A model generated the notes under the pieces. The model worked only from the letters and a program-made list of their open reading frames with translations. It was not told where the DNA came from and searched no databases. From Bacteroidota bacterium (lineage in GTDB: Bacteria; Bacteroidota; Bacteroidia; CAILMK01), in NCBI GenBank assembly GCA_026391915.1, contig JAPLCZ010000165.1:1-33915 (forward strand): a stretch of 33,915 nucleotides of DNA, given 5' to 3'. Below are positions 8,236 through 15,766 of this stretch, one piece after another (position 1 is the first letter of the stretch; the number at the start of each line of letters is the position of its first letter). The position numbers and the translations under genes are program-made.

Positions 8236-9324
8236 TTAAATAGTGGGGCAGGCTTTATAAACTGCCCCACCAATAGAATCTACTAAAGCTCCTGTTACAG
8301 ATTTTAAAGTGTTAACTTTATCTTGCAATCTTAGCAATCCTAAAAAGGCAAAAATCAGAGCTTCTTTATATTCAATAATTTCTTTGCTTGGGATAACAAA
8401 TTCTATATTTTTATTTTGTTTTAATGATTTAATTAGGAAGCTATTATAAACCCCTCCCCCTGTTACCAAAACCCTTGGTTTGGTAATCCCTGATGCTTTA
8501 ATGGCGGTGTTTAATTCATTATTTATTTGTTCAGAAATATGCATCACCACTGTATTCAATTTATCTGCAATGCTGATTTCCTTTACTTCAATTTTTTGCC
8601 ATAAATCCTGCAATAGTTTTTCTTTGTCTAATGATTTGGGTGCTGATTTTTTGTAATACTCCCAATCATTTAACTGCTGCAATACAGCATCATTTGCAAC
8701 TCCGGTTGCCGCCAATTCCCCATTTTCATCAAATGGTTTTCCAAGACTCTGGGCAAGTTTATTTAACAGAATATTGCAGGGGCAGATGTCATATGCAAGC
8801 CTTTTACCTTCTTTACTAAAAGAGAAATTTGCTATGCCACCAAGGTTAAGGCAGAAATTATATTCTGAGAAAAGAAACTCATCCCCAATAGGAACTAATG
8901 GTGCACCCTGCCCACCAAGATTTACATCCAAAGTCCTGAAATTGGTAACCGAATCAATACCAGTAATCGCTGTTATGGCAGCACCATCACCAATTTGTAA
9001 ACTTATATTTTCTTGTGGTGAATGAAAAACCGTATGCCCATGCGAAGCTATAAAATCAATCTTTTCGGTAGTGGTTTTAAGAAATTCATTTATCATTTCC
9101 CCAATAAATCTCCCGAAATCAATATTTAGTTTAGTGAATTTAAAGCCTGAAAGTAATGATGCATTCAGCAGCCTGTTTTCCCATTCGGAATTATACTTAA
9201 TGCAAGTGGCTCTCAGTATTTCATAATTCCATGAATCATTAAAAATAAACCTACACAATGCCAAGTCAAGCCCATCCAAAGAGGTGCCTGACATTACCCC
9301 AATTCCTAAAAAAGTGTTCTTCAT
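8236..9324 (-). CDS. anmK: Anhydro-N-acetylmuramic acid kinase
   Basis: AnmK phosphorylates and opens 1,6-anhydro-MurNAc, giving MurNAc-6-P during peptidoglycan recycling in the cytoplasm. The product carries the family ATP-binding motif GVMSGTSLDGLD near the N-terminus. ASHGHTVFH, GGQGAPLVPIGDEFLF and LNLGGIANFSF follow, and a second phosphate motif VTGGGVYN is near the C-terminus. The ATG at 9324 is preferred over the in-frame ATG at 9345: it gives the usual MKNTFLGIGVMSG start and 362 residues, and the upstream one lies on the arm of a terminator. No murQ or other recycling gene is adjacent. A strong hairpin overlaps its last codons. Confidence 0.94.
   Translation of the reverse strand: MKNTFLGIGVMSGTSLDGLDLALCRFIFNDSWNYEILRATCIKYNSEWENRLLNASLLSGFKFTKLNIDFGRFIGEMINEFLKTTTEKIDFIASHGHTVFHSPQENISLQIGDGAAITAITGIDSVTNFRTLDVNLGGQGAPLVPIGDEFLFSEYNFCLNLGGIANFSFSKEGKRLAYDICPCNILLNKLAQSLGKPFDENGELAATGVANDAVLQQLNDWEYYKKSAPKSLDKEKLLQDLWQKIEVKEISIADKLNTVVMHISEQINNELNTAIKASGITKPRVLVTGGGVYNSFLIKSLKQNKNIEFVIPSKEIIEYKEALIFAFLGLLRLQDKVNTLKSVTGALVDSIGGAVYKACPTI
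8243..8270. other. 9-bp perfect hairpin overlapping the 3' end of anmK
   Basis: GTGGGGCAG (8243-8251) pairs exactly with CTGCCCCAC (8262-8270) around a 10-nt loop. It covers the last codons of anmK. On the minus strand it is followed by an A/T-rich tract with the anmK stop, so it may act as an anmK terminator. There is no uninterrupted T-run. Confidence 0.45.
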
Positions 9325-9343
9325 TTTCGGGCTAAGATAAAAC

Positions 9344-9374
9344 AAAAAAAGAAGGCTACGTGCCTTCTTTTTTT
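9344..9374 (-). terminator. Rho-independent terminator between microprotein and anmK
   Basis: A 13-bp perfect stem (AAAAAAAGAAGGC with GCCTTCTTTTTTT) closes a 5-nt loop. On the minus strand it ends in a long T-run. It sits 72 bp downstream of the 32-residue microprotein ORF and upstream of anmK, so it would end the microprotein transcript. The structure is symmetric and could work both ways. Confidence 0.8.
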
Positions 9375-9445
9375 AATCCGGTATTTTAAACCAGCCTGAT
9401 TTTCCTTGCGTTGCCTGAAAGGTGGTAAGAGATGCGTAGGCTTGC

Positions 9446-9544
9446 CTAAGTATTTTGTTTCCCTTGCATCATGTACACTGCACCAAAAATAACCACCACA
9501 ACTGCGGCGGCTGCAACAATGATGTAAACTGCGTAATTTTCCAT
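9446..9544 (-). CDS. 32-residue hydrophobic membrane microprotein
   Basis: A minus-strand ATG-to-TAG ORF of 33 codons encodes a peptide of the form MENYAVYII, then a run of Ala and Val (AAAAVVVVIF), then GAVYMMQGKQNT. It is a single transmembrane helix with a short acidic N-tail and a basic C-tail. A terminator lies 72 bp downstream and the nearest upstream minus-strand gene is more than 900 bp away, so it looks like a separate small transcription unit. No family is recognised. Single-helix proteins this size often stabilise larger membrane complexes, but nothing here names a partner. An overlapping 93-codon frame on the same strand is less likely because it reads through the terminator. Confidence 0.5.
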   Translation of the reverse strand: MENYAVYIIVAAAAVVVVIFGAVYMMQGKQNT

Positions 9545-9700
9545 CGTGTTCAAGTTTTAGTGTTTGAACCCACAAGTTGGGGAGTTTTTTTGAACCTACC
9601 AAATTTTAATTTAATTATTTTTCTATTTATGCGGTTTGGAGGCTGGAATGCAACATTAGTGAAATGGGATACTTAGGCCGAATTAAGAACTCCAAAGGGC

Positions 9701-9725
9701 TCAGCAAAGCTAATTATTTTGCTGA
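9701..9725. other. 8-bp hairpin upstream of a lipoprotein gene
   Basis: TCAGCAAA (9701-9708) pairs with TTTGCTGA (9718-9725) around a 9-nt AT-rich loop, about 50 bp before the lipoprotein start at 9774. It could be a leader structure or a repeat remnant. No T-tract suggests a terminator. Confidence 0.35.
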
Positions 9726-9773
9726 ATGAACATCCCAATTTGAAAACGGATATTTGTACCCGAATACAAACCA

Positions 9774-10298
9774 ATGAAGAAGAATCTGATAATATTTTTA
9801 GCCATGAGTTTCATAGTTATTTCTTGCAGAAACAACGATAAAAGAAAGGATGTGCAAAAGGTTGATGCCTTGATAAATATTATAAAATCCGCATCTGATA
9901 TTTTGGTGATTGACGATAATGTTATCAGGGAAAGGATTGATAGTATTGGATTTAAAATTAAGCAGGTGAAATTGAAGAATACCAAGATTGATTCCACCTC
10001 TGAACTTGCTTCTGCCATAATTATTATGGAAGGTATAAGAGCTAATTACAAACAGTTTTTGGAGGAGTATCCAGCTCAGGAATTTGACAACCAAAAATTT
10101 GCGGATTCAGTAGGTAAACTACGTAGCGCGGTGCTGGATGATGAACTTTACGGAGAGAAGTGGGATAAAGTATTTATTGAAATGAGGAAGAAACTAAACC
10201 TTCATCTTGATGCAGTTAAAAAAACCTCTAAACTCGTTTATGAGGTAGAGAAAAATTATCAACGAAAAGATGAAATCATCAAAGCGGCAAGTAGATAA
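9774..10298 (+). CDS. Putative helical lipoprotein of unknown function
   Basis: The 174-residue product starts MKKNLIIFLAMSFIVISC, a lipoprotein signal with lipobox VISC and predicted acylated Cys18. The mature chain is charged and largely alpha-helical, with many Lys, Asp, Glu and Ile and no Cys or clear catalytic motif. No family is recognised. It is a lone plus-strand gene facing the sixA/rlpA pair, with only 3 bp between its stop and the sixA stop. Bacteroidota carry many such short exported lipoproteins, so function cannot be inferred. Confidence 0.7.
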   Translation: MKKNLIIFLAMSFIVISCRNNDKRKDVQKVDALINIIKSASDILVIDDNVIRERIDSIGFKIKQVKLKNTKIDSTSELASAIIIMEGIRANYKQFLEEYPAQEFDNQKFADSVGKLRSAVLDDELYGEKWDKVFIEMRKKLNLHLDAVKKTSKLVYEVEKNYQRKDEIIKAASR

Positions 10299-10301
10299 AA
10301 T

Positions 10302-10802
10302 TTAACCCAGCTTCTTGGGGGATGTAAATAATATCCCTTTGCCTGAGCCTCTGTATAAATCCTTCCAAGAATAGAAGTCCTTATTAAACTCAACCCCATA
10401 AACCCCGCAAGTGGGTAGGCTATCTAGTAATTCTCCTGTTAAATATTCTATTAAATAAGTAAGCCCCGGGTTATGCCCAAAAAGGATAACTTCATTTTTA
10501 TCATCAGGGGTAGTTTGGAGTATGGAAACCAAATCTCCTAAAGTAGCATCATAAATTTTTTCTTTAATCTGTATGCCCTCAAAAGGAAACCCTAATTGGT
10601 AGCAAACAATTCTGGCTGTAGTAATAGCACGATTTGCCGGTGAAGAATAAATATAGTCAGGCTTGATATTATTCTTATGTAAATAATCTCCAATAGCAGG
10701 GGCATCTATCCTTCCCCTTGCATTGATGGGTCTTTCAAAGTCAGTAAGTTCTGGGTACTCCCAATCAGATTTTGCGTGGCGGATTATATACAGTTTCTTC
10801 AT
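10302..10802 (-). CDS. SixA-type histidine phosphatase
   Basis: The product is a small histidine phosphatase-superfamily enzyme (SixA-like). It opens MKKLYIIRHAKSDWE, with the RHG-type signature and phospho-acceptor His9. It has SSPANRA with Arg58 and a second catalytic His110 in FGHNPGL. E. coli SixA dephosphorylates His on phosphotransfer domains such as NPr; the target here is unknown. The ATG at 10802 is chosen over an upstream ATG (10847) because it begins exactly at the family start and avoids overlap with rlpA. This gives 166 residues, close to the usual 155-165. It starts 16 bp after the rlpA stop and is probably in one operon with it. Confidence 0.88.
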   Translation of the reverse strand: MKKLYIIRHAKSDWEYPELTDFERPINARGRIDAPAIGDYLHKNNIKPDYIYSSPANRAITTARIVCYQLGFPFEGIQIKEKIYDATLGDLVSILQTTPDDKNEVILFGHNPGLTYLIEYLTGELLDSLPTCGVYGVEFNKDFYSWKDLYRGSGKGILFTSPKKLG

Positions 10803-10818
10803 CTTAATTTTTTTTTTA

Positions 10819-11493
10819 CTATTCCTTTTTGCGCAAATATGCATCAATCTTTTCTTCTTCCAATTTCTTTAAATCAGCCTCAGGGGCTTCTTCATTAATA
10901 TAAGGGCCAAGATATATTTTGTAAAGGGTTTCTTTTTTAGTTTTTACTTTAAAGATATTGACATTGCCAAAGCCTTTTAACTTTACATAATCATGAAATT
11001 TAATCATGTTATCATAAACCTTAAAAACCGCAAGCTGTATTACAAATGTATCATGAGTTTCTTCCTTTGGCACAACAGAGGCTTCCTTTGGTTTCTTGGT
11101 ATAGGCAATGGTTTTTTCATTTTCCAAATTAATCAGCCCAAGATTTTCAATCTCCACTTTTGCAACGCCGGAACTTAGCATAGCAAGTTGCTTTGCAGCT
11201 CCCCTTGATAAGTCAATTTCACGTTTATTATAGGTAGGCATCCTGTCGTTTACCCTTACACAAACTGATTTATCATTTTTGAGATTAGTAACTTTTAACC
11301 TTGTGCCAAATGCAAAAGTTTTATGGGCGCAGGTGAGGCTATCCTGATGAAATCTTTCACCACTTGAGGTTTTCCTGCCATGAAAACCCGGCCCATAATA
11401 AGAGGCAATACCTGTAGTTTTTTTACCGGTTTGTCCGCTGCAAATCAGGGCTGAGGAAGTACTAATGAGTAAAAAAATCAATAGGTTTTTCAA
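10819..11493 (-). CDS. rlpA: RlpA-like septal/wall lytic transglycosylase-fold protein with SPOR domain
   Basis: The 224-residue product has a signal peptide (MKNLLIFLLISTSSALIC), an RlpA double-psi beta-barrel (about 28-117) and a C-terminal SPOR domain (about 148-222). The barrel has IASYYGPGFHGRKTSSGE, His57 in CAHKTFAFGT and Asp83 in VNDRMP, the residues tied to activity in Pseudomonas RlpA. SPOR domains bind denuded glycan at division sites. The start is placed at TTG 11493, not the longer TTG at 11520, because a perfect promoter element TAGCTTTG covers 11518-11525. The longer form would start inside it and would put a charged stretch before the signal peptide. sixA follows. Confidence 0.87.
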   Translation of the reverse strand: MKNLLIFLLISTSSALICSGQTGKKTTGIASYYGPGFHGRKTSSGERFHQDSLTCAHKTFAFGTRLKVTNLKNDKSVCVRVNDRMPTYNKREIDLSRGAAKQLAMLSSGVAKVEIENLGLINLENEKTIAYTKKPKEASVVPKEETHDTFVIQLAVFKVYDNMIKFHDYVKLKGFGNVNIFKVKTKKETLYKIYLGPYINEEAPEADLKKLEEEKIDAYLRKKE

Positions 11494-11517
11494 AGAGTTT
11501 CTTTCGGTTGTAAATGG

Positions 11518-11525
11518 CAAAGCTA
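11518..11525 (-). promoter_or_regulatory. -7 element (TAGCTTTG) for rlpA-sixA
   Basis: Exact TAnnTTTG on the minus strand, 24 bp before the TTG used for rlpA. It overlaps the longer possible TTG start and so argues against it. The ABC-F -7 element lies 34 bp away on the opposite strand. Confidence 0.55.
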
Positions 11526-11559
11526 TAAAAAATCTGCCACATGGTTAGGCGTTAAGTCA

Positions 11560-11567
11560 TAACTTTG
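11560..11567 (+). promoter_or_regulatory. -7 element (TAACTTTG) for the ABC-F gene, near-leaderless
   Basis: Exact TAnnTTTG ending only 4 bp before the ATG at 11572. If transcription starts at the usual distance, the mRNA begins at or within a few bases of the start codon. No -33 TTTG box is obvious. Confidence 0.5.
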
Positions 11568-11571
11568 CAGT

Positions 11572-13139
11572 ATGTTAGCATTGTCCGAAATATCTGTGTG
11601 GTTTACAGGGAAAGCCCTGTTTGATGAAGCAAGTTTTTTAATTAATAAAAATGACCGTATTGGCTTAGTTGGTAAAAACGGAGCTGGAAAATCCACCCTA
11701 CTAAAAATTATTGCAGGCCTTCAAGAACCCGAAGGAGGTGGAATTTTTAAACCCAATGACATCACTATTGGGTATCTGCCACAAGAGATGGAACACCAGG
11801 ACGGAAGAACTGTTTTTGATGAAGCATTGCAAGCCTTTAAACCTCTTTTAGAGTTGGATGCAAAGATTCATGTCATGGGTGATGAGGTAGCAAAAGGTGA
11901 GAACGTGCACTCTGATGCTTACATGAAATTGCTTGACGATTTGCATGAAGCCAATGACCGATTTTCTATGATGGGTGGTTACACCATGGAGAGTGATACA
12001 GAAAAAATCCTGCTGGGTTTAGGATTTAACAGAGAGGATTTCCCACGCATAACAGATACCTTTAGTGGGGGCTGGCGGATGAGGATTGAGCTTGCAAAAA
12101 TCCTTTTGCAAAAACCTGATTTGCTTTTGCTGGATGAGCCTACAAACCATTTGGATATTGAATCTATCCAATGGCTTGAAGGATTTTTGAAAGACTACCC
12201 GGGGGCTATAGTTTTGGTTTCGCATGATAGGGTTTTCTTGGATGTGATTACTACCAGAACTATTGAAATTAACCTTGGTAAATTTCATGATTATAACGCA
12301 CCCTACTCAAGGTATGTGGAGATGCGTGTGGAACGCAGAACTTTACAAATGGCATCTTTTGAAAACCAACAAAAGATGATTGAGGATACAGAGAAGTTTA
12401 TTGAGAGATTCCGCTACAAAGCAAGTAAAGCAGTGCAGGTGCAATCACGCATTAAGCAACTCAATAAAGTAGATAGAATTGAGATTGAGGAAGAAGATTT
12501 ATCCTCCATCAAATTTCGTTTTCCAGATGCCCCACGTTCCGGAAAAGTGGTGGTTGCAACTTCTCATCTTACCAAAATTTATCCACCCAAAACTATTTTG
12601 GAAGATTTGGAATTTGAAATTGAGAGAGGTGATAAAGTGGCATTTGTAGGCAAGAATGGTGAAGGGAAATCTACTCTCTCAAGAATTATTGCAGGGATAG
12701 AAACTTATAACGGCACCTTAGAATTTGGGCATAATACCAAGATTGGTTTCTATGCACAAAATCAGGCAGAAACCTTAACGGGTGATAAAACCGTTTTCCA
12801 AACTATTGATGATGAAGCAGCAGGTGAAATGAGAACCAAAGTGCGTTCATTACTTGGGGCATTTTTGTTTGGTGGAGATGCCATTGATAAAAAAGTCAAG
12901 GTGCTTTCAGGGGGGGAAAAATCAAGGCTTTCATTGGCTAAATTATTATTAACTCCCGTGAATCTTTTAATACTGAAGCAGAAAAAAAGATTGCTGAGGC
13001 GGAATCAAAACTCTCTAATCCTGCACATTTAAAAGAACAGCCAACCTTACTAAGCCAATATGAAAGCATGAAAAAAACTTTGGAAGAAGAGATGGAAAGG
13101 TGGGCGCAATTACATTCTGAGTTGGAAGGAGTAAAGTAG
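11572..13139 (+). pseudogene. ABC-F family ATPase, internally deleted and frameshifted
   Basis: ABC-F proteins are soluble twin-ATPase factors that act on ribosomes. The first cassette is intact: Walker A GKNGAGKST (34-42), signature FSGGWRMRIELA (164-175), Walker B with LDEPTNHLD (187-195) and H-loop VSHDR (216-220). The inter-domain linker has the tRNA-contacting region near 283-300. The second cassette has Walker A GKNGEGKST (360-368) and signature LSGGEKSRLSLA (445-456). The frame then derails after LLLTPVNLLI and stops at 13032. From 12972 to 13139 another frame encodes an ABC-F-like C-terminal helix pair (TEAEKKIAEAESKL ... ERWAQLHSEL). So the second Walker B, H-loop and roughly 100-130 residues are missing. 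The cause is either a real deletion or an assembly error. Confidence 0.85.
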
Positions 13140-13245
13140 TTTGTGCCGATAAGTAGCAGAAATTATCTTTCATTGATTTTAGAGTGAGCCCTACCTTTAC
13201 ACTAAGTTTTTCGTAAGTATGTATAATTATTGTTTTGGTTTAAAC

Positions 13246-13253
13246 TAATTTTG
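13246..13253 (+). promoter_or_regulatory. -7 element (TAATTTTG) for the CHU_C surface protein
   Basis: Exact TAnnTTTG 23 bp before the ATG at 13277, implying a leader of about 15-20 nt. No -33 box stands out at 20 bp upstream. Confidence 0.5.
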
Positions 13254-13276
13254 ATACCCCTATCTAAGCACACGGA

Positions 13277-15688
13277 ATGAAAATCCTCCTGCCAAAATAT
13301 TTTCTTTTTAAACGCTTTTCAGTGGTTCTTTTGCTGTTGCTTTTTGGGTTTAAATCCAATGCCTCGCATTTAGTGGGTGGTGATTTAAGTTTGCTTTACA
13401 AAGGCAGTAATAAGTATCAACTCACCATCCGTGTTTTTAGAGATTGCGAAAACGGGATTCCTAAATTCAATGACCCTGTAACTGTTGGAATGTTTGATAG
13501 AGCAGATAATAAATTTGTCTCTTCATTCGAATTGAAATTACTTACTGACGATACCCTGCAGTTTCAAGGAAAAAAATGTATACGTGTGCCAACCGGCTGC
13601 ACAGAAGTAGGCTTTTATTCAATTGAAATTACACTTGACCCTCAGCAGTTCAACAGCACCGTTGGCTATTATTTTAGTTGGGAAAGGTGTTGTAGAAATA
13701 CCATCATTAATAATATTTTTGTGGGTACAAAACCAGGTGAAACGGGTGAAACATGGTATATGGAAATTCCACCTTTGAACATAAAAAACTCTACACCGGT
13801 TTTCATGCGCAATCCACTTACTTTGCTTTGTATCAACAATCCATTTTCTTTTAATTATGATGTGGTGGATGCTGATGGAGATTCTTTGGTTTACTCATTA
13901 GTTACCCCATTAAAAGGAACTACTGACTCTAGAAATCCTAACGACCCGGGGCAGACCAGTAGTAAATATCCAATGCTTAATTCTGGCCCATACCGTGATG
14001 CAGTTTGGCAAACTGGCTATAGCCTTGGCGGTAATATGATGGACGCCAATCCTAAACTTATTATGGATGGAAAAACAGGGCAACTTACAGTTACCCCTCG
14101 CAAGCAGGGTGTATATGTAATTGAGATAAAAGTGGAAGAGTACCGTAAAGGTAAAAAGCTAGGTGAGGTGCGTAGAGATTTACAATTTACAGTAAGCTCT
14201 TGCCTCTCTAATTCCTCCCCTCAATACTCAAGTTCTGCAGCAGATAATAAAACTTATTATATCAATGCTACTGATACTTTGTGTTTTCCAATTGAGGTTA
14301 CAGACCGTGAAACCGGTGACTCAAATTATTTAGAATTTTCAGGGACGGTATTCGCCGGAGGTAAAATAAAACCACCCTATGCAACGCTTACAAAAGCCGC
14401 TGGATTAGGAGGTTTTAAAACAAATTTCTGTTGGCAAACCACCTGTGACCATGCTAATGGTGATACCCAATATCTCTATTTAATTGCAAGAGATAATGGT
14501 TGCCCAATTGCAAAAATTTCCCTAAGCACAATCAGGATTATTGTTAACCCCATGCCTAAAATTCTTCCACCGCAGGTGCTGTGTTTAGATAGAGTTGATG
14601 CCAATACCCTCCGTATAAATTTTGACCAATACGCCTTCAATAAATACACTGATTATTTTCTTTTCTATAGAATAAATCCTGATAGCAGTCGTATAATTTT
14701 AGATACTTTGAGGCAAGGCTTCAATCAAAAATTTATTATTGATGCAACTGCGTTTAACCATGCTACCAACTACTATACTTATTATTTTGTTGGGGTAAAT
14801 AAATGCGGTCTGCGTGGTGACCCAAGCTATAAAGTTTTCTCAAATCCTAACATCCCTAAGAACCCTAGGATAAGGGATATTTACAGGGCTACTGTACTTA
14901 AAAATAAAGATGTTTTGTTGGAGTGGACTCCTGCACAAGAGGAGGATTTTAAATCCTACATCATCTACAGAAGAGTGGATAATGGAAAGGATAGCTTTAA
15001 GTTTTATACAGAAATTTATAATAGAAATGACACTTTTTTAAAGGACTCAACCGTGAGTGTGCAGAGCACCTCATACTGCTACAGAACTGTTGTTTCCAGC
15101 AAATGCGGATACTTTAGTGGCATTAGTTATCAGGGATGTAATATTGTGTTAAAAGGGCAGGCAATACCTTTTGCTAATAACCTACAATGGGGTAATTATA
15201 GTTATTGGAATAACGGTGTTAAAGATTTTGATATCATGCGCAAGGACCCCGAAAATTCTTTTTATAATGCTGGGAATGTAGCATCTTCTACCTTAGATTT
15301 TACAGATAATAACCTAAACTTGCAATACGGTGCTTATTGGTATAAAATAGTTGCCCATGAGAAGCTAGGCAAAAAACAAAAAAGTGAATCCAATGAGGTT
15401 TACCTTATCCAAAAGCCTGAGCTTTTAGTGCCTACTGTTTTCACCCCAGATGGAGATGGCTTAAATGATAAATGGAATCCGCTACCAGTTTTTGTTGAGG
15501 ATTATAACATGAGGGTTTATAACCGTTGGGGAGAATTGGTGTTTGAATCCAATGACAAAAACTACCAATGGGATGGCACTTTTCATAACAATACCCGCCC
15601 TGATAATGTTTGCATTTGGTTGGTTACTTATACAGGATGGGATAAAAGCACCCATTACAAAAATGGGTTTGTAACAACACTTCGGTAG
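13277..15688 (+). CDS. Gliding-motility-type T9SS surface protein with CHU_C C-terminal domain
   Basis: The 803-residue product has a signal peptide (cleavage near SNASH, residue 29). Its N-terminal beta region, starting ASHLVGGDLSL and containing FSWERCCRN, is a pattern seen in many Bacteroidota gliding-associated proteins. Middle parts have Ig/cadherin-like and fibronectin III-like strands (FNQYAFN-type region near 450 and EWTPAQEEDFKSYIIYRR near 555). The last about 88 residues (716-803) are a gliding motility-associated C-terminal (CHU_C, type B) domain, with VPTVFTPDGDGLNDKW, VYNRWGELVFES and YQWDGTF. That domain directs export through T9SS. It is a single gene with its own promoter and a strong downstream terminator. 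Role is probably adhesion or surface structure; no enzyme motif is seen. Confidence 0.9.
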   Translation: MKILLPKYFLFKRFSVVLLLLLFGFKSNASHLVGGDLSLLYKGSNKYQLTIRVFRDCENGIPKFNDPVTVGMFDRADNKFVSSFELKLLTDDTLQFQGKKCIRVPTGCTEVGFYSIEITLDPQQFNSTVGYYFSWERCCRNTIINNIFVGTKPGETGETWYMEIPPLNIKNSTPVFMRNPLTLLCINNPFSFNYDVVDADGDSLVYSLVTPLKGTTDSRNPNDPGQTSSKYPMLNSGPYRDAVWQTGYSLGGNMMDANPKLIMDGKTGQLTVTPRKQGVYVIEIKVEEYRKGKKLGEVRRDLQFTVSSCLSNSSPQYSSSAADNKTYYINATDTLCFPIEVTDRETGDSNYLEFSGTVFAGGKIKPPYATLTKAAGLGGFKTNFCWQTTCDHANGDTQYLYLIARDNGCPIAKISLSTIRIIVNPMPKILPPQVLCLDRVDANTLRINFDQYAFNKYTDYFLFYRINPDSSRIILDTLRQGFNQKFIIDATAFNHATNYYTYYFVGVNKCGLRGDPSYKVFSNPNIPKNPRIRDIYRATVLKNKDVLLEWTPAQEEDFKSYIIYRRVDNGKDSFKFYTEIYNRNDTFLKDSTVSVQSTSYCYRTVVSSKCGYFSGISYQGCNIVLKGQAIPFANNLQWGNYSYWNNGVKDFDIMRKDPENSFYNAGNVASSTLDFTDNNLNLQYGAYWYKIVAHEKLGKKQKSESNEVYLIQKPELLVPTVFTPDGDGLNDKWNPLPVFVEDYNMRVYNRWGELVFESNDKNYQWDGTFHNNTRPDNVCIWLVTYTGWDKSTHYKNGFVTTLR

Positions 15689-15704
15689 CAATATTCTAAA
15701 AGAT

Positions 15705-15751
15705 ATAAAATAAGAAAGTCCCGCATTTTTTGCGGGACTTTCTTATTTTAT
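15705..15751. terminator. Bidirectional terminator, 21-bp perfect stem
   Basis: Positions 15705-15725 pair without mismatch with 15731-15751 around a TTTTT loop; the core is AAAGTCCCGCA/TGCGGGACTTT. AT-rich outer arms supply T-tracts on both strands. It lies exactly between the converging surface-protein gene and gyrB, and serves both. Confidence 0.92.
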
Positions 15752-15766
15752 ATTCACACTAAAATT

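Noticed and set aside
9321-9602. 93-codon minus-strand ORF overlapping the 32-residue microprotein
   Set aside because: It reads through a strong terminator into the anmK start and encodes an unstructured Cys/His/Arg-rich chain. The shorter overlapping frame encodes a coherent membrane helix.
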